A DNA stretch of 32,090 nucleotides from Planctomycetota bacterium (GCA_009773755.1 WSZJ01000026.1:794-32883), one strand, 5' to 3'. Positions 21,109 through 29,400 are shown, counted from the first letter of the stretch. A program made the numbers and translations. The notes: generated by a model not told the origin, from the sequence alone.

Positions 21109-21236
21109 TTTCCGGTTGGAACTTGCCTATACCTGGAAGGCCCGGAAGCCGGGCGCTCTGAAGTGCGCGGGTGATCTTGGAACGTAAGAGGCTGTTATGG
21201 AAGGGCTTAAGTTGGACAATAATTTCTCGGCATCCT

Positions 21237-22046
21237 TCAACTTCTTCTCCCGACGAGTCCGGCGACTGGAGCGCCCTCAGGCCAAAGCCCACCGCTGTCT
21301 CTCAATTTGCGCAGCTCTCTTCGGTGCGGCGCCCAATAGGCCCTCCCGGCCTGCAGCAGCGGAGCCAGGGCCAGAAACAGTTCGTGCTCCGCGAACGCGA
21401 GGTCCGTTTCCTCGAATTCCCGGTTCGCGCCGTGTCCGGCCAAAAGACGGCGAGTTGCGCGTGGCGCGACACCGTCCGACGACTTGAGCAGGATTGCGTG
21501 CCGACGAATGATCTCGGCGAGATCTTCAGCTCGAAAGGCATTCTGCGCCGCCCACCGGACGAGCTTGCGAGTCGGTTTCCGTGAGGCGCCAAGGTGCAGG
21601 ATCGCCAACCGTGAAATCACCGGGTAGTCCTCCGGCCGGTTCGTTCGCTTCAGCAACACCAGGTCCTCCGGCGAGACCACTCGAACGTCGCCCCAGGGCG
21701 TCTTGAGGACGGAGGATCGCCGCTTTGCCGGTTCAAATCCCCCAACGCGCGGTGGCCGGGCCATGATATCGACGGCCTCCGGATCGTTCGCTGACGGCGG
21801 AAGCAGAAAGTGGAATCCATGTCCCTTTCTCGCGAATCGAAGAGTCAGGGGCGGAGTGAGCCGGTCAACAATCGCCTCCGACTTCGCAAGGGCGCGCAAG
21901 AGAGCGGAGAGATTCCGCTCGTCGGGCCGAACCCAGAGGTCGAAGTCCTCGGTGAACTGCGCGGCCCCGTAGACAACTGCGGCTTGGCCGCCGATGAGCA
22001 GGTATTCAACCCTCTCACGGTCAAAGCTTCGGAATAGATCTGTCAT
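21237..22046 (-). CDS. Nucleotidyltransferase-fold protein (AbiEii/DUF6036-like)
   Basis: A 269-residue protein with a minimal nucleotidyltransferase signature at the N-terminus: LLIGGQAAVVYGAAQFTEDFD, with D34 and D36 as candidate metal ligands. VDIMARPP and VVSPEDLVLLKR follow, as in AbiEii/DUF1814 and DUF6036 proteins. These often belong to two-gene toxin-antitoxin or phage-defence modules. A 62-residue protein is encoded immediately upstream and overlaps it by 26 bp, fitting such a pair. The C-terminal 100 residues are Arg-rich and not recognisable. The toxic, defensive or housekeeping role is unknown. Confidence 0.8.
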   Translation of the reverse strand: MTDLFRSFDRERVEYLLIGGQAAVVYGAAQFTEDFDLWVRPDERNLSALLRALAKSEAIVDRLTPPLTLRFARKGHGFHFLLPPSANDPEAVDIMARPPRVGGFEPAKRRSSVLKTPWGDVRVVSPEDLVLLKRTNRPEDYPVISRLAILHLGASRKPTRKLVRWAAQNAFRAEDLAEIIRRHAILLKSSDGVAPRATRRLLAGHGANREFEETDLAFAEHELFLALAPLLQAGRAYWAPHRRELRKLRDSGGLWPEGAPVAGLVGRRS

Positions 22047-22209
22047 GGTGAGCCGCGATGGGGTCCTTCAGGTTGTGCCGCATGCGGGCGGAGCGGTTCA
22101 GGCGTTCGCAGGGTGAGAGTTTCGCCCACTTTGCCCAGAAGGGCTCGAATTCGGAGAGCGCGATTCTCGCGGAGGACAAGGCGGCGGACGTCGGTCTCTT
22201 TCGCTTCAC
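22021..22209 (-). CDS. Small partner protein of the nucleotidyltransferase
   Basis: A 62-residue basic protein (SEFEPFWAKWAKLSPCERL, then RMRHNLKDPIAAHHD). The pattern W..W..L(S/T)P.ERL.RS..(M/L)R..L.DP.A.HD resembles short proteins encoded before DUF6036-type nucleotidyltransferases. It overlaps the next gene by 26 bp, so the pair is translationally linked. It starts at GTG 22209, which has TACAAT 7 nt upstream and no Shine-Dalgarno. It could be the antitoxin or regulator of a toxin-antitoxin-like pair; this is inference. Confidence 0.6.
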   Translation of the reverse strand: MKRKRPTSAALSSARIALSEFEPFWAKWAKLSPCERLNRSARMRHNLKDPIAAHHDRSIPKL

Positions 22210-22216
22210 AGAAGGA

Positions 22217-22222
22217 ATTGTA
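22217..22222 (-). promoter_or_regulatory. TACAAT -10-like box for the small partner/nucleotidyltransferase pair
   Basis: The minus strand reads TACAAT, seven bases, then the GTG at 22209. Together with the absence of a Shine-Dalgarno this suggests a leaderless mRNA. No -35 match is evident. The MITE-like element begins 49 bp upstream, so the insertion left this promoter intact. Confidence 0.45.
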
Positions 22223-22270
22223 ACCGCTAATCCTGGAGGTCCTGCGACTCGCGTCGGACCCCGCGCGAAC

Positions 22271-22438
22271 TAAGTAGCTCCACGTTGATTCCTTGCCATC
22301 CATCCGCGCGTCTTTCGCCGTCCCGCGGCGTCGTCGATCCTCACTGGAGCTCCGTTCAGCTCCAGTTCCGGTCTCCTCCTTGCGGGCCGGCGAAATCCGC
22401 AGCGGCTGAATGGCAAGGAATCAACGTGGAGCTACTTA
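22271..22438. mobile_element. MITE-like element, 26-bp perfect terminal inverted repeats flanked by TA
   Basis: A 164-bp element (22273-22436) begins AGTAGCTCCACGTTGATTCC and ends with its exact reverse complement: arms 22273-22298 and 22411-22436 are perfect over 26 bp. The interior continues as an imperfect palindrome and closes on an inner hairpin (CTGGAGCT...AGCTCCAG). TA dinucleotides at 22271-22272 and 22437-22438 flank it, the target duplication expected of Tc1/mariner and IS630-type transposition. It encodes no protein. The right end supplies the last base of the CoA-ligase stop codon. An alternative reading is a large structured terminator for that gene, but there is no T-run. Confidence 0.72.
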
Positions 22439-23980
22439 GCCGCCCGCCAGTTTCTTGCGCTCCACCTTCCCCCGGTCGTTTCTCGGGAGCGATTCCATCC
22501 ACTCCACGAACCGCGGCGCCTTGTACCGCGCGAGCCTTGTTTTCGCGTGCTCGATGAGCGCCGCCTTCAGCGCGTCGTCCGCCTTGTGGCCTTCCTTCGC
22601 CACCACAAACGCCTTCGGAAGCACGAGCCCCGCTTCGTCCTTCCATCCCACGACGCAGCACTCCTTGACCGCCGGATGCGCGAGCAGGCAATTCTCGACT
22701 TCCAGCGGGCTCACCCAGATGCCGCCGATCTTCAGCATGTCGTCGGCGCGGCCCTCGTACCAGAAGAAGCCCTCCTTGTCGCGGCGGAACTGGTCGCCCG
22801 TGCAGTACCAGTTGCCGTGGAGGAGGGCGCGCGACTTTTCGTCGTCCTGGAAGAAGCCCGTCATCGCGCTGTCGCCGTGGATCCAGAGAGTGCCGATCTC
22901 GCCGTCCGGAAGCACGCTGCCGTCGGGGCCGCAGACTTTCGCGTCGTAGCCGGGGACGAGCTGGCCCACGCTCCCCGGCCGCACTTCGCCGATCCGGCCG
23001 CTGATGTAGATGTGGAACATCTCCGCGCTGCCGATGCCGTCGAGGATGTCCACCTTGAAGCGCTTCAGCCAGCGGCTGTACAGCTCGGGCGGGAGGGCCT
23101 CGCCGGCGGAGACGGAGATGCGCAGGCAGGAGAGGTCGGCGTCCCTGCCGGCAGGGTCTTCGAGCATCTTGTTGATGGTGGTGGGGACGTTGGTGAGAAC
23201 GGTCGGGCGGTGTTTTGCGATGAGCGAAAACAGAACATCGGGTGTGGCGCGCTCTTCGAAGAGCACCGTCGACCCGCCGACGGAAAATGGGAACCACAGA
23301 TTGGTCCCGGTCGCGTACCCGAAAAACAGTTTCGGCACGCCGATCGTCCGGTCGGACTCGCACATCCCGAGAATCCGCTTCGCGTAGCGCTCGGTATTCC
23401 AGGCGAAATCGTGCTGGAGGTGCATGCACGCCTTCGGTTTCCCGGTGGAACCGCTGGTGAAGAGCCAGACGGCGGGGTCGTCCCTGTGCGTCGGCGCGTT
23501 TTCGCAATGCGGGGGCTGCGAGGCGCACGTTTTTTCGTAGGAGAGAAAGGGGCCCGGGTCGCCGCCCGCGACGAGGAGGTTCTTCACGTGGCGGAGTCGC
23601 GGGCGGAGTCTCGCCAGCCCCTCGACCAGCGATTGGTGCACGACGGCGGTCACCGCGCGCGTGTAATTGAAGTAGTACTCGAAGTCTTCGATGGGCAGAA
23701 GCGGATTGACCATCGCGAGAACGGCGCCGGACTTGTGGACGCCGAAGAGCGCGGTGACGAAGGCAGGGCAGTCCGGGAGGATGAGAAGGACGCGGTCCTC
23801 CTGCTTCACGCCAAGCGAACGGAACGCCCCCGATGCGCGGCAGGCGCCCTCCTGGATCTGCCGGTATGTCCACTGTTCGTCCCGGTAGTACACCGCGACC
23901 TTGTCCGCGCGGCCGGAGCGGACGTTGTGGTCGAGGAAGTAATCGGAGAGGTTGAACTGGTCAGGGATGGGGTCAAGCAT
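22436..23980 (-). CDS. Benzoate-CoA ligase family AMP-forming acyl/aryl-CoA synthetase
   Basis: A 514-residue ANL-superfamily enzyme. The P-loop TSGSTGKPK is at 175-183, the WYCTGDQFRRD hinge region is conserved, and the C-terminal catalytic Lys is near 505 (NDRGKVERKKL). The N-terminus (IPDQFNLSDYFLDHNV) and FGYATGTNLWFPFSVGGSTVL are characteristic of the benzoate-CoA ligase family. It activates a carboxylate, probably aromatic, as the acyl-adenylate and then the CoA thioester. ATG 23980 is used because the frame upstream runs into a G/T repeat that would only add a Gly-Val leader. Its TAA stop is completed by the MITE-like element; without the insertion it would be TAG. Confidence 0.93.
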   Translation of the reverse strand: MLDPIPDQFNLSDYFLDHNVRSGRADKVAVYYRDEQWTYRQIQEGACRASGAFRSLGVKQEDRVLLILPDCPAFVTALFGVHKSGAVLAMVNPLLPIEDFEYYFNYTRAVTAVVHQSLVEGLARLRPRLRHVKNLLVAGGDPGPFLSYEKTCASQPPHCENAPTHRDDPAVWLFTSGSTGKPKACMHLQHDFAWNTERYAKRILGMCESDRTIGVPKLFFGYATGTNLWFPFSVGGSTVLFEERATPDVLFSLIAKHRPTVLTNVPTTINKMLEDPAGRDADLSCLRISVSAGEALPPELYSRWLKRFKVDILDGIGSAEMFHIYISGRIGEVRPGSVGQLVPGYDAKVCGPDGSVLPDGEIGTLWIHGDSAMTGFFQDDEKSRALLHGNWYCTGDQFRRDKEGFFWYEGRADDMLKIGGIWVSPLEVENCLLAHPAVKECCVVGWKDEAGLVLPKAFVVAKEGHKADDALKAALIEHAKTRLARYKAPRFVEWMESLPRNDRGKVERKKLAGG

Positions 23981-24022
23981 CGAGGTGAGCTCCCGTTCCC
24001 GGCGCGGTCGAGAACATCCACG

Positions 24023-24102
24023 GCAAATCCCAACTCCAACTCCAACCCCAAATCCCAATGCGCGCTTTGGGATTTGGGGTTGGAGTTGGGGTTGGGATTT
24101 GC
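24023..24102. repeat. 35-bp inverted repeat of GGGATTTGGGGTTGG type with quadruplex potential
   Basis: Arms 24023-24057 and 24068-24102 are reverse complements at 34 of 35 positions, around a 10-nt centre that contains GCGCGC. Each arm is composed of near-tandem TTGGGG/TTGGAG/TTTGGG units, so each strand carries four G-runs of three or more and could form a quadruplex. Alternatively the RNA would form a very stable 35-bp hairpin between the unknown gene ending at 24119 and the CoA-ligase start at 23980. There is no coding content. It resembles short dispersed intergenic palindromes, but no second copy is in the window. Confidence 0.75.
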
Positions 24103-24118
24103 ATTTCGCCGTTCCCTG

Positions 24119-24721
24119 CTATTCCTCCACCTTCTGCACATCATGCCGATCGAACCCCGCGTTGACCGGCAACGACGGGCATACGATCCGCCACTTTCTC
24201 GGATCCCTGAAATCTCCCAGCTCGCAGAAGCGGATGATCCGCGCGTCCGCGCCGAGATGCGCCTTCACCAGCGCCAGCCCTGCGAATTCGTTCGGGGAGA
24301 CCGTTTCGTTTTTCTGCTTGATCGAAAGGAAGCTCAGCCGCCGGGGAGCGTCTTTCCAGATCACCAGGTCCGGGGACTTCGCGAATTTCTCCACGTTCGC
24401 GCCCATCTTCTTGCGGAACCCTTCCAGCTCCGGCCCCGCGAACGTCTCCAGCGCGCTCGACCCGCGCTCGACCCACGGCTTCCGGGTCGCCGACTTTGTC
24501 CACAGCTCGAACCAAAGCGCGGAGAAACTCTGGTATCCGCCGCAGCGGTAATGATGCACCGCCGTCATCTCGAGGAAGTACGACCTCGAGGACTTCGCGA
24601 ACTTGGGGTCGTCCCGGAATTCCTCCGGCACGAGCCACTTGTCTCCGCCGACCCATTTCTCCTGGTCCGCCGGGTCGTATGTCAGGACCTCTTCACGGAT
24701 CTCCACCACCTGTCGCGTCAC
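24119..24721 (-). CDS. Unknown protein, possible degenerate PD-(D/E)xK nuclease fold
   Basis: A 200-residue soluble protein. The segment 116-165 (SPDLVIWKDAPRRLSFLSIK, then ETVSPNEFAGLALVKAHLG) resembles the VRR-NUC/endonuclease core, where PD, a beta-strand ending in ExK, and a Q or E helix form the active site. Here the ExK position reads SIK (133-135), so the fold may be retained with altered or lost catalysis. It starts at GTG 24721 overlapping the thioesterase TGA (GTGA), so it is co-transcribed with the acyl-CoA genes. A nuclease has no obvious place there. The fold assignment is tentative. Confidence 0.65.
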   Translation of the reverse strand: MTRQVVEIREEVLTYDPADQEKWVGGDKWLVPEEFRDDPKFAKSSRSYFLEMTAVHHYRCGGYQSFSALWFELWTKSATRKPWVERGSSALETFAGPELEGFRKKMGANVEKFAKSPDLVIWKDAPRRLSFLSIKQKNETVSPNEFAGLALVKAHLGADARIIRFCELGDFRDPRKWRIVCPSLPVNAGFDRHDVQKVEE

Positions 24722-25170
24722 TTTTTGCCTCCGCCCGCGAGGGCTTTCACCTTTTCCAGAGCTGCACGATACTTGCCCGGCAGCTCAATGCTCTTCCATT
24801 TTTCCGGATCGACCGCCACGGTCGTCTGCGTGCAGCGCGCGGCTACTTTACCCTTGTTCAGGACTTCGTAGCCGAACACGACTTTGCTCTTGCCGATCTC
24901 GACGACGCGCATGGCGATTTCGACCTCGTCGCCGAATTCCTGCGGGACCAGGAAATCGGCGTCGAGGTGGACGGTGGGGAAGCCGATGCGGTCGGTTTTC
25001 AGCATGACGGAGTAGGGAATGTCGAGGACTTCGCGGAAGAAGTCCTCCATGGTGATGTGGAGGAAGTGAAACTGGCGGGGGAAATAGAGGATGCGCGCGA
25101 AGTCGACGTCGGCGAATCGGATGGGAATGTTTTTGCGATAGACGCCGTTCGGGGCGCGGGAGGGGGGCAT
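24718..25170 (-). CDS. Hot-dog acyl-CoA thioesterase, 4-hydroxybenzoyl-CoA thioesterase type
   Basis: A 150-residue protein with the 4HBT pattern: RFADVDFARILYFPRQFHFLH near the N-terminus, with Asp23 at the catalytic position, and FLVPQEFGDEVEIAMRVVEIG as the second half of the fold. It hydrolyses a CoA thioester, probably an aromatic or short acyl-CoA. It is the first gene of a minus-strand unit with the unknown protein and the benzoate-CoA-ligase-like enzyme. In aryl-CoA catabolic clusters such thioesterases are thought to rescue CoA from dead-end thioesters. There is no clear Shine-Dalgarno; TATCCT lies 11 nt before ATG 25170. Confidence 0.88.
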   Translation of the reverse strand: MPPSRAPNGVYRKNIPIRFADVDFARILYFPRQFHFLHITMEDFFREVLDIPYSVMLKTDRIGFPTVHLDADFLVPQEFGDEVEIAMRVVEIGKSKVVFGYEVLNKGKVAARCTQTTVAVDPEKWKSIELPGKYRAALEKVKALAGGGKK

Positions 25171-25307
25171 GGGGGAGGGGTAGGATAGGGGGTGAGAGGG
25201 GAGCTTCGAAGAAATATCGAACTGCGTCGCGGGGAGGGAGAGCGGCCGCGTGTTGCTCGCGCCCTCAGGTAAAGTTTCTTAATGTTGCTCGACGGGCCAT
25301 TTCCACC

Positions 25308-25316
25308 TGCTAGAAT
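25308..25316 (+). promoter_or_regulatory. Extended -10 promoter (TGCTAGAAT) of the thioredoxin/TPR gene
   Basis: TGC directly precedes TAGAAT (25311-25316), the extended -10 configuration. Transcription would begin near 25322, giving a leader of about 40 nt to the GTG at 25363. This argues against the upstream ATGs at 25282 and 25315, which would not be transcribed or would lie at the -10 itself. A -35 match (TTGCTC, 25285-25290) is 20 bp away, too far to be convincing. Confidence 0.5.
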
Positions 25317-25362
25317 GAGCCTTGCTGTCGCACAGGGGATCAAACTTTCGGAGCTGAACGCC

Positions 25363-26364
25363 GTGAAATCCATCGCTTCCGTGATGTTCGCCGTTCTTCT
25401 CGCCGGCGCCGTCTTCGCGCAGGCCACGCCCCCCGCCGACCCCCCGAAAGACCCGCCTCCTGCCGACCCTCCGAAAGATCCTCCCCCGGTCGAGCCGCCC
25501 CCGGCGACCACGGATTGGGCGAAAACCTGGCAGGGAGCGCGCGACCTCGCTGCCAAGCGAAATGGCTACGCGATCATGTTCGTCACCATGAACAAGCTTG
25601 CGGACGGCAGTGAAGCGCCGAACACCGCGTTCCTCCTGGACCAGTTCTTCGGCCGGGAACCCATCTATCGGATCCTGAACGAACAGTTCGGATGCTGGAA
25701 AGGCGATCTCGCGGCCTGTCGCGTACAAGGCGGCAAGCACCTCACGGATGCGGAGGTCAATGAGGCCCCCGCGATCCTGTTCGTGGAACCTTCCAACGGC
25801 GAGCTCCTGGACGCCTATGTGGGCCGCTGCAACTTCATGGAGCTGGAAGTTGTGATGAACGCGGTGAACGACGGCAATCATCGCAAGGGGCTCGAGAAGA
25901 AGCTCGCGGACAAGGAGAACCAGGGCAACACGCGCCTTCAGTTCCTGTACGGGGAAGCGCTGCTTCGCGCCCGCCAGATCCCGGAGGCGCGGAAGGCCTA
26001 CGCCGTCTCCAAGCAGTCCAGGGACATGAAGGAACGGATGAATTCCCAGATCGGGCTTGTCTGGTGCGATCTGCGGGACAAGAAGTACAAGGAAGCGATC
26101 GAGGGCGCGCAGAAGGCGCTCGAGGAGTTGCCGGAATTTGCGCTCGAACCTCGCGGAACCTGTACTTACATCCAGATGTGGGCGTACTACCTGCAGAACG
26201 AGATGGAAGAATGTTCCAAAGTCGCGCTGGAGTTGAGGGAAAAGTACATCCGGACCACCTACGGCTTCAAGATGGACGACGACGTGGCGGCGCTCGGCTA
26301 CGACTTCATCCGGAAGCTGAAGTTCACTCCCGGCGAGAAGCCGCCGCCCGAAGAACCGAAGTAG
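25363..26364 (+). CDS. Secreted thioredoxin-like/TPR protein
   Basis: A 333-residue exported protein. It has a signal peptide (1-20, VKSIASVMFAVLLAGAVFAQ), a Pro/Asp/Lys-rich repeat linker (about 21-50, PPADPPKDPP repeated), a thioredoxin-like region (about 55-170: WAKTWQGARDLAAKRNGYAI, APAILFVEPSNGELLDAYVG) without a CxxC, and TPR-like helices (about 180-300). The chosen GTG 25363 has GGAG 9 nt upstream and begins the signal peptide directly. Without the redox Cys pair the thioredoxin-like domain is probably structural. It ends just before a strong terminator. Function is unknown; it probably works in the periplasm. Confidence 0.78.
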   Translation: MKSIASVMFAVLLAGAVFAQATPPADPPKDPPPADPPKDPPPVEPPPATTDWAKTWQGARDLAAKRNGYAIMFVTMNKLADGSEAPNTAFLLDQFFGREPIYRILNEQFGCWKGDLAACRVQGGKHLTDAEVNEAPAILFVEPSNGELLDAYVGRCNFMELEVVMNAVNDGNHRKGLEKKLADKENQGNTRLQFLYGEALLRARQIPEARKAYAVSKQSRDMKERMNSQIGLVWCDLRDKKYKEAIEGAQKALEELPEFALEPRGTCTYIQMWAYYLQNEMEECSKVALELREKYIRTTYGFKMDDDVAALGYDFIRKLKFTPGEKPPPEEPK

Positions 26365-26382
26365 CCTCGAGGACGGATTTCA

Positions 26383-26418
26383 CGGGGCCGGGGATCTTCT
26401 CCCGGCCCCGTTTTTTTT
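26383..26418 (+). terminator. Rho-independent terminator
   Basis: A perfect 10-bp GC stem (26383-26392 with 26401-26410), an 8-nt loop, then eight T (26411-26418). It follows the thioredoxin/TPR gene stop by about 20 bp. The convergent tricorn gene ends at 26419, directly against the T-run. On the minus strand the hairpin lacks a following T-run, so it mainly serves the plus strand. Confidence 0.92.
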
Positions 26419-29400
26419 CTACTTCGACCGGTCCGGGGGCTCCGGCGAGGCAGGCGGGGTTCGCGGTTCCTTCGCGATACGGGACAGCGCTTCTTCAATC
26501 GCCCGGTCGAGCTGCGGTTCCCGGCCGTCGCCCAGCGATTTCGGGTCGTTGAGGACTTCGATCCCCGGGATCGCGCCGTCTCCTTCGACGACCCACTTTC
26601 CGTCCCATCCGTAGTGTGCGAACTCGGGCTGGGCGTTGAATCCGCCGTCGACGAGGTTCTTGTCGCCCCGGTAGCCGACGAGGCCGCCCCAGGAGCGCGT
26701 CCCGATCACGGGGCCGAGATTGTCATGCTGCCAGGCGTGGACGAAATTCTCGCCGTCCGAAGCCGTGCCGTGATTCATGAGCGCGACGAGGTGGCCGCGC
26801 ACCGAGCGCCAGTAGACGGGCTCGGGACGGAAGTGCCGCGGTTTGTCGAAGTGCGTGGTGGAGCGGCGGAGCCGCTCGAGGATCATGCCGTGGGTGTTGC
26901 CTCCGGAATTCCAGCGGACATCGACGACCAGCGCGTCCTTCTGCGACTGCCACGGGAACTGGCGTCCGAATTCGACCAGCCCGCGCCCGCCCATGTCGGG
27001 CACGTGCACGTAGCCGACCTTCCCGCCGGACTTCTCGTCGACGTAGCGGCGGGTTTTCTCGACCCAGTCCGCGTAAACGAGCGCCCCGTCGCCGCCGAGC
27101 GCGACCACATAGACGTCCCGCGCATCCGAGCCGTCGGGCTTCCTGCCGAAGCGGAGGAGCACGGGTTTTTCGGCTTTGTCAACGAGAAGGCGCTGCCACC
27201 CCTCGCCGGCCTTCACAGGGGAGCCGTCGACGGCGAAGAGGAACTCTCCCTCAATCACGCCTGCGGCGATGAGCGGCGAAGTGCGCTTCGGGTCGAAAAC
27301 ATCTCCCCTGAGGATTCGCGCAACGCGGTACCGCCCCGCCGCCGCATCCGGCTCCAGCCGCGCTCCGAGCGAGCCGACGCGCACCGGCTTCGCCGCGCGG
27401 TCGTCCCCTCCGGAAATGTACGCATGCGAGTTCGAGAGCTCCGCGATCATCTCGCCGATCAGATCGTTCAACTCCTCCCGGCTCGACACGCGCGGCAGGA
27501 GCGGCTCGTACTTCTTCCGCGCCGCTTCCCAGTCCACATGGTGCAGCTTCGGGTCGTAGAAGAAGTCCCGCTCGAGGCGCCACACTTCGTTCCAGATCTG
27601 GCGCCACTCCTGCGCGGGATCGATGGGAACGGTCCACCCGGCTGTGCGGAAAGTCGCGTCGGGGCCGGTCGGCAGGGAATCGGCGCTCGTATCCAGGCGC
27701 GTGAACGCGTCGCCGACCCGTACCACGATGCGCTCGCCGTCGCCGGAGACCGCGAACGCGGTCGCGCCCTTCGCGACAACGTGCTTCTTTTTCGATTTCA
27801 GCTCCAGCGCGACCAGCGAGGTCGCCTCGTCTTCGTCCCCGGACGCCCAGCCCTTGTTGCGCGAAGCGATCCAGAGCAGGCGGTCCTTCGCGTAGACGAG
27901 GTCGCGGCAGATCCCCGCAGGGACCGGCGCGACGACGCAGCGCTCGAAGAGGCCGTCCCATTCGACGGTGACGGGCGGGGGAGGCTCCGGCTTCCCCGAG
28001 CCGCCGTTCTTCTTCTTCTTTTTCTTCTTCTCTTCGCCGTCCCCGTCCTTCTCCTCTTCTTCCTCCTTCTCCTCCGTCACCAGCCCGCCTTCCCGCGGCT
28101 CGAAAGACGCGCGCGCCGCGGCCGTCAGCCTCAGCAGGTACGGCTTCACCGTCTCGTCGATCCCGAAGTTGTACTCAAACGTGTAGTCCCCCGACTTCGG
28201 GTTGATCGTGCGCGCCGACAGGAACGCGAGGAATTTGCCTTCCGGGTCCCACGACGGGCTGTACGAATTCCACCGCGAGTCGGTCACAACTTCGGTGCGG
28301 CCTTCTTTCGTGTCGTGGACCTTGATCGTTCCGTTCCACGTTTCCGACGGGAAGTCGTAGGCGAGGAAGCGCGAATCCGGGGACCACGAGTACGTTGAAA
28401 TCTCCCAGGTGCCGCAGGCGTCCACCTGTTTCGCCGCGCCGGTCGCCGCGTCGAGAGTCCAGAGGCGCCCTTCCATGTCCGCATATGCCAGCTTTGCCGA
28501 ATCCGGCGACCAGACCGGCGGCAGCTTCCAGTCCTTTCCGTTCTTCGTGAGCTGTCGCGCCGGCTGCGCCTGGGTCGGGTCGAGAAGCCAGATTTCATAT
28601 TCGCCCGTCGCGTCCGAGAGACACGCGACCAGTTTTCCGTCCGGCGACCATGCCGCGGAGCGCTCGCGGGCTGCCGGCGTGTTCGTAAGGTCGATCAGGC
28701 GCCCTTCCTTGAACGGGATCGTGAAAACGTCTCCTCGCGCGCCGGCGACCAGCCGCGTGCCGTCGGGCGAGAGGCCGAAGCGCTCGATGTTCGATGCGGG
28801 CTCGGCGAGCCGGGCCCGTGCCTGGAGCCGGTCGGACGGGAGCTTGACGTTTACGGCGCGATCTTCAGCGCTCGCGCAATCGAAGACGCGGATGTCGCCT
28901 CCGAGCTGGTAGGCAATCTTTCCGTCGCTGAGCGCGGGGAATCGGACATCGTACACGGCGTGTTTCGTGTGCTGGGTCAGCCCGGAACCGTCCGGCTTCG
29001 AGGACCAGATGTTCTGCACGCCGTCGCGGTCGGCCAGGTAGAAGACGCGGTCACCCTGCCACATCGGGTAGGCGTCGTTCCCCTTCCAGTCCGTCAATCG
29101 CGTGAATGTTTTTTTTTCGACGTCCCCGACCCAGATGTCCGCCGCCAGCCCCCCCGAATACCGCTTCCAGTGCTGGTTCTCCCACATCCACATCACGAAC
29201 GCGCACCTTCCGTCCGCCGCGAACGAAACCTGCATCGCTTCGGCGAGAGCGACTTTCACGGGATCTCCGCCCGAGGGCGCGACGCGCCACGCGGTCCACC
29301 GCCCGAACGGCAGGTCCCCCCGCGCGCGGAAGAGCACCTGTCCCTCCCGATCCCAGCCGATGACACGCTCGGCGTCAGGGCTCCAGGTCAGACGCCGCGG

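Noticed and set aside
23981..24058. N-terminal extension MGFGVGVGVG of the CoA-ligase frame
   Set aside because: It is the translation of the inverted repeat. The family N-terminus begins at ATG 23980.
24066..24104. TTGGGG units as telomere-like repeats
   Set aside because: Only a few imperfect units in a palindrome in the middle of a bacterial chromosome. There is no sign of a linear end.
22547..24871. A 774-codon plus-strand open frame
   Set aside because: Antisense shadow across three well-supported minus-strand genes. Its middle is the translated G/T inverted repeat.
25282..25362. Upstream ATG starts at 25282 and 25315 for the thioredoxin/TPR protein
   Set aside because: They lie before or on the extended -10 promoter. 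GTG 25363 has a ribosome-binding site and starts a proper signal peptide.
26614..28398. A 594-codon plus-strand open frame opposite the tricorn gene
   Set aside because: No domain-like sequence. The minus strand carries propeller blades and the S41 catalytic residues in the same place.
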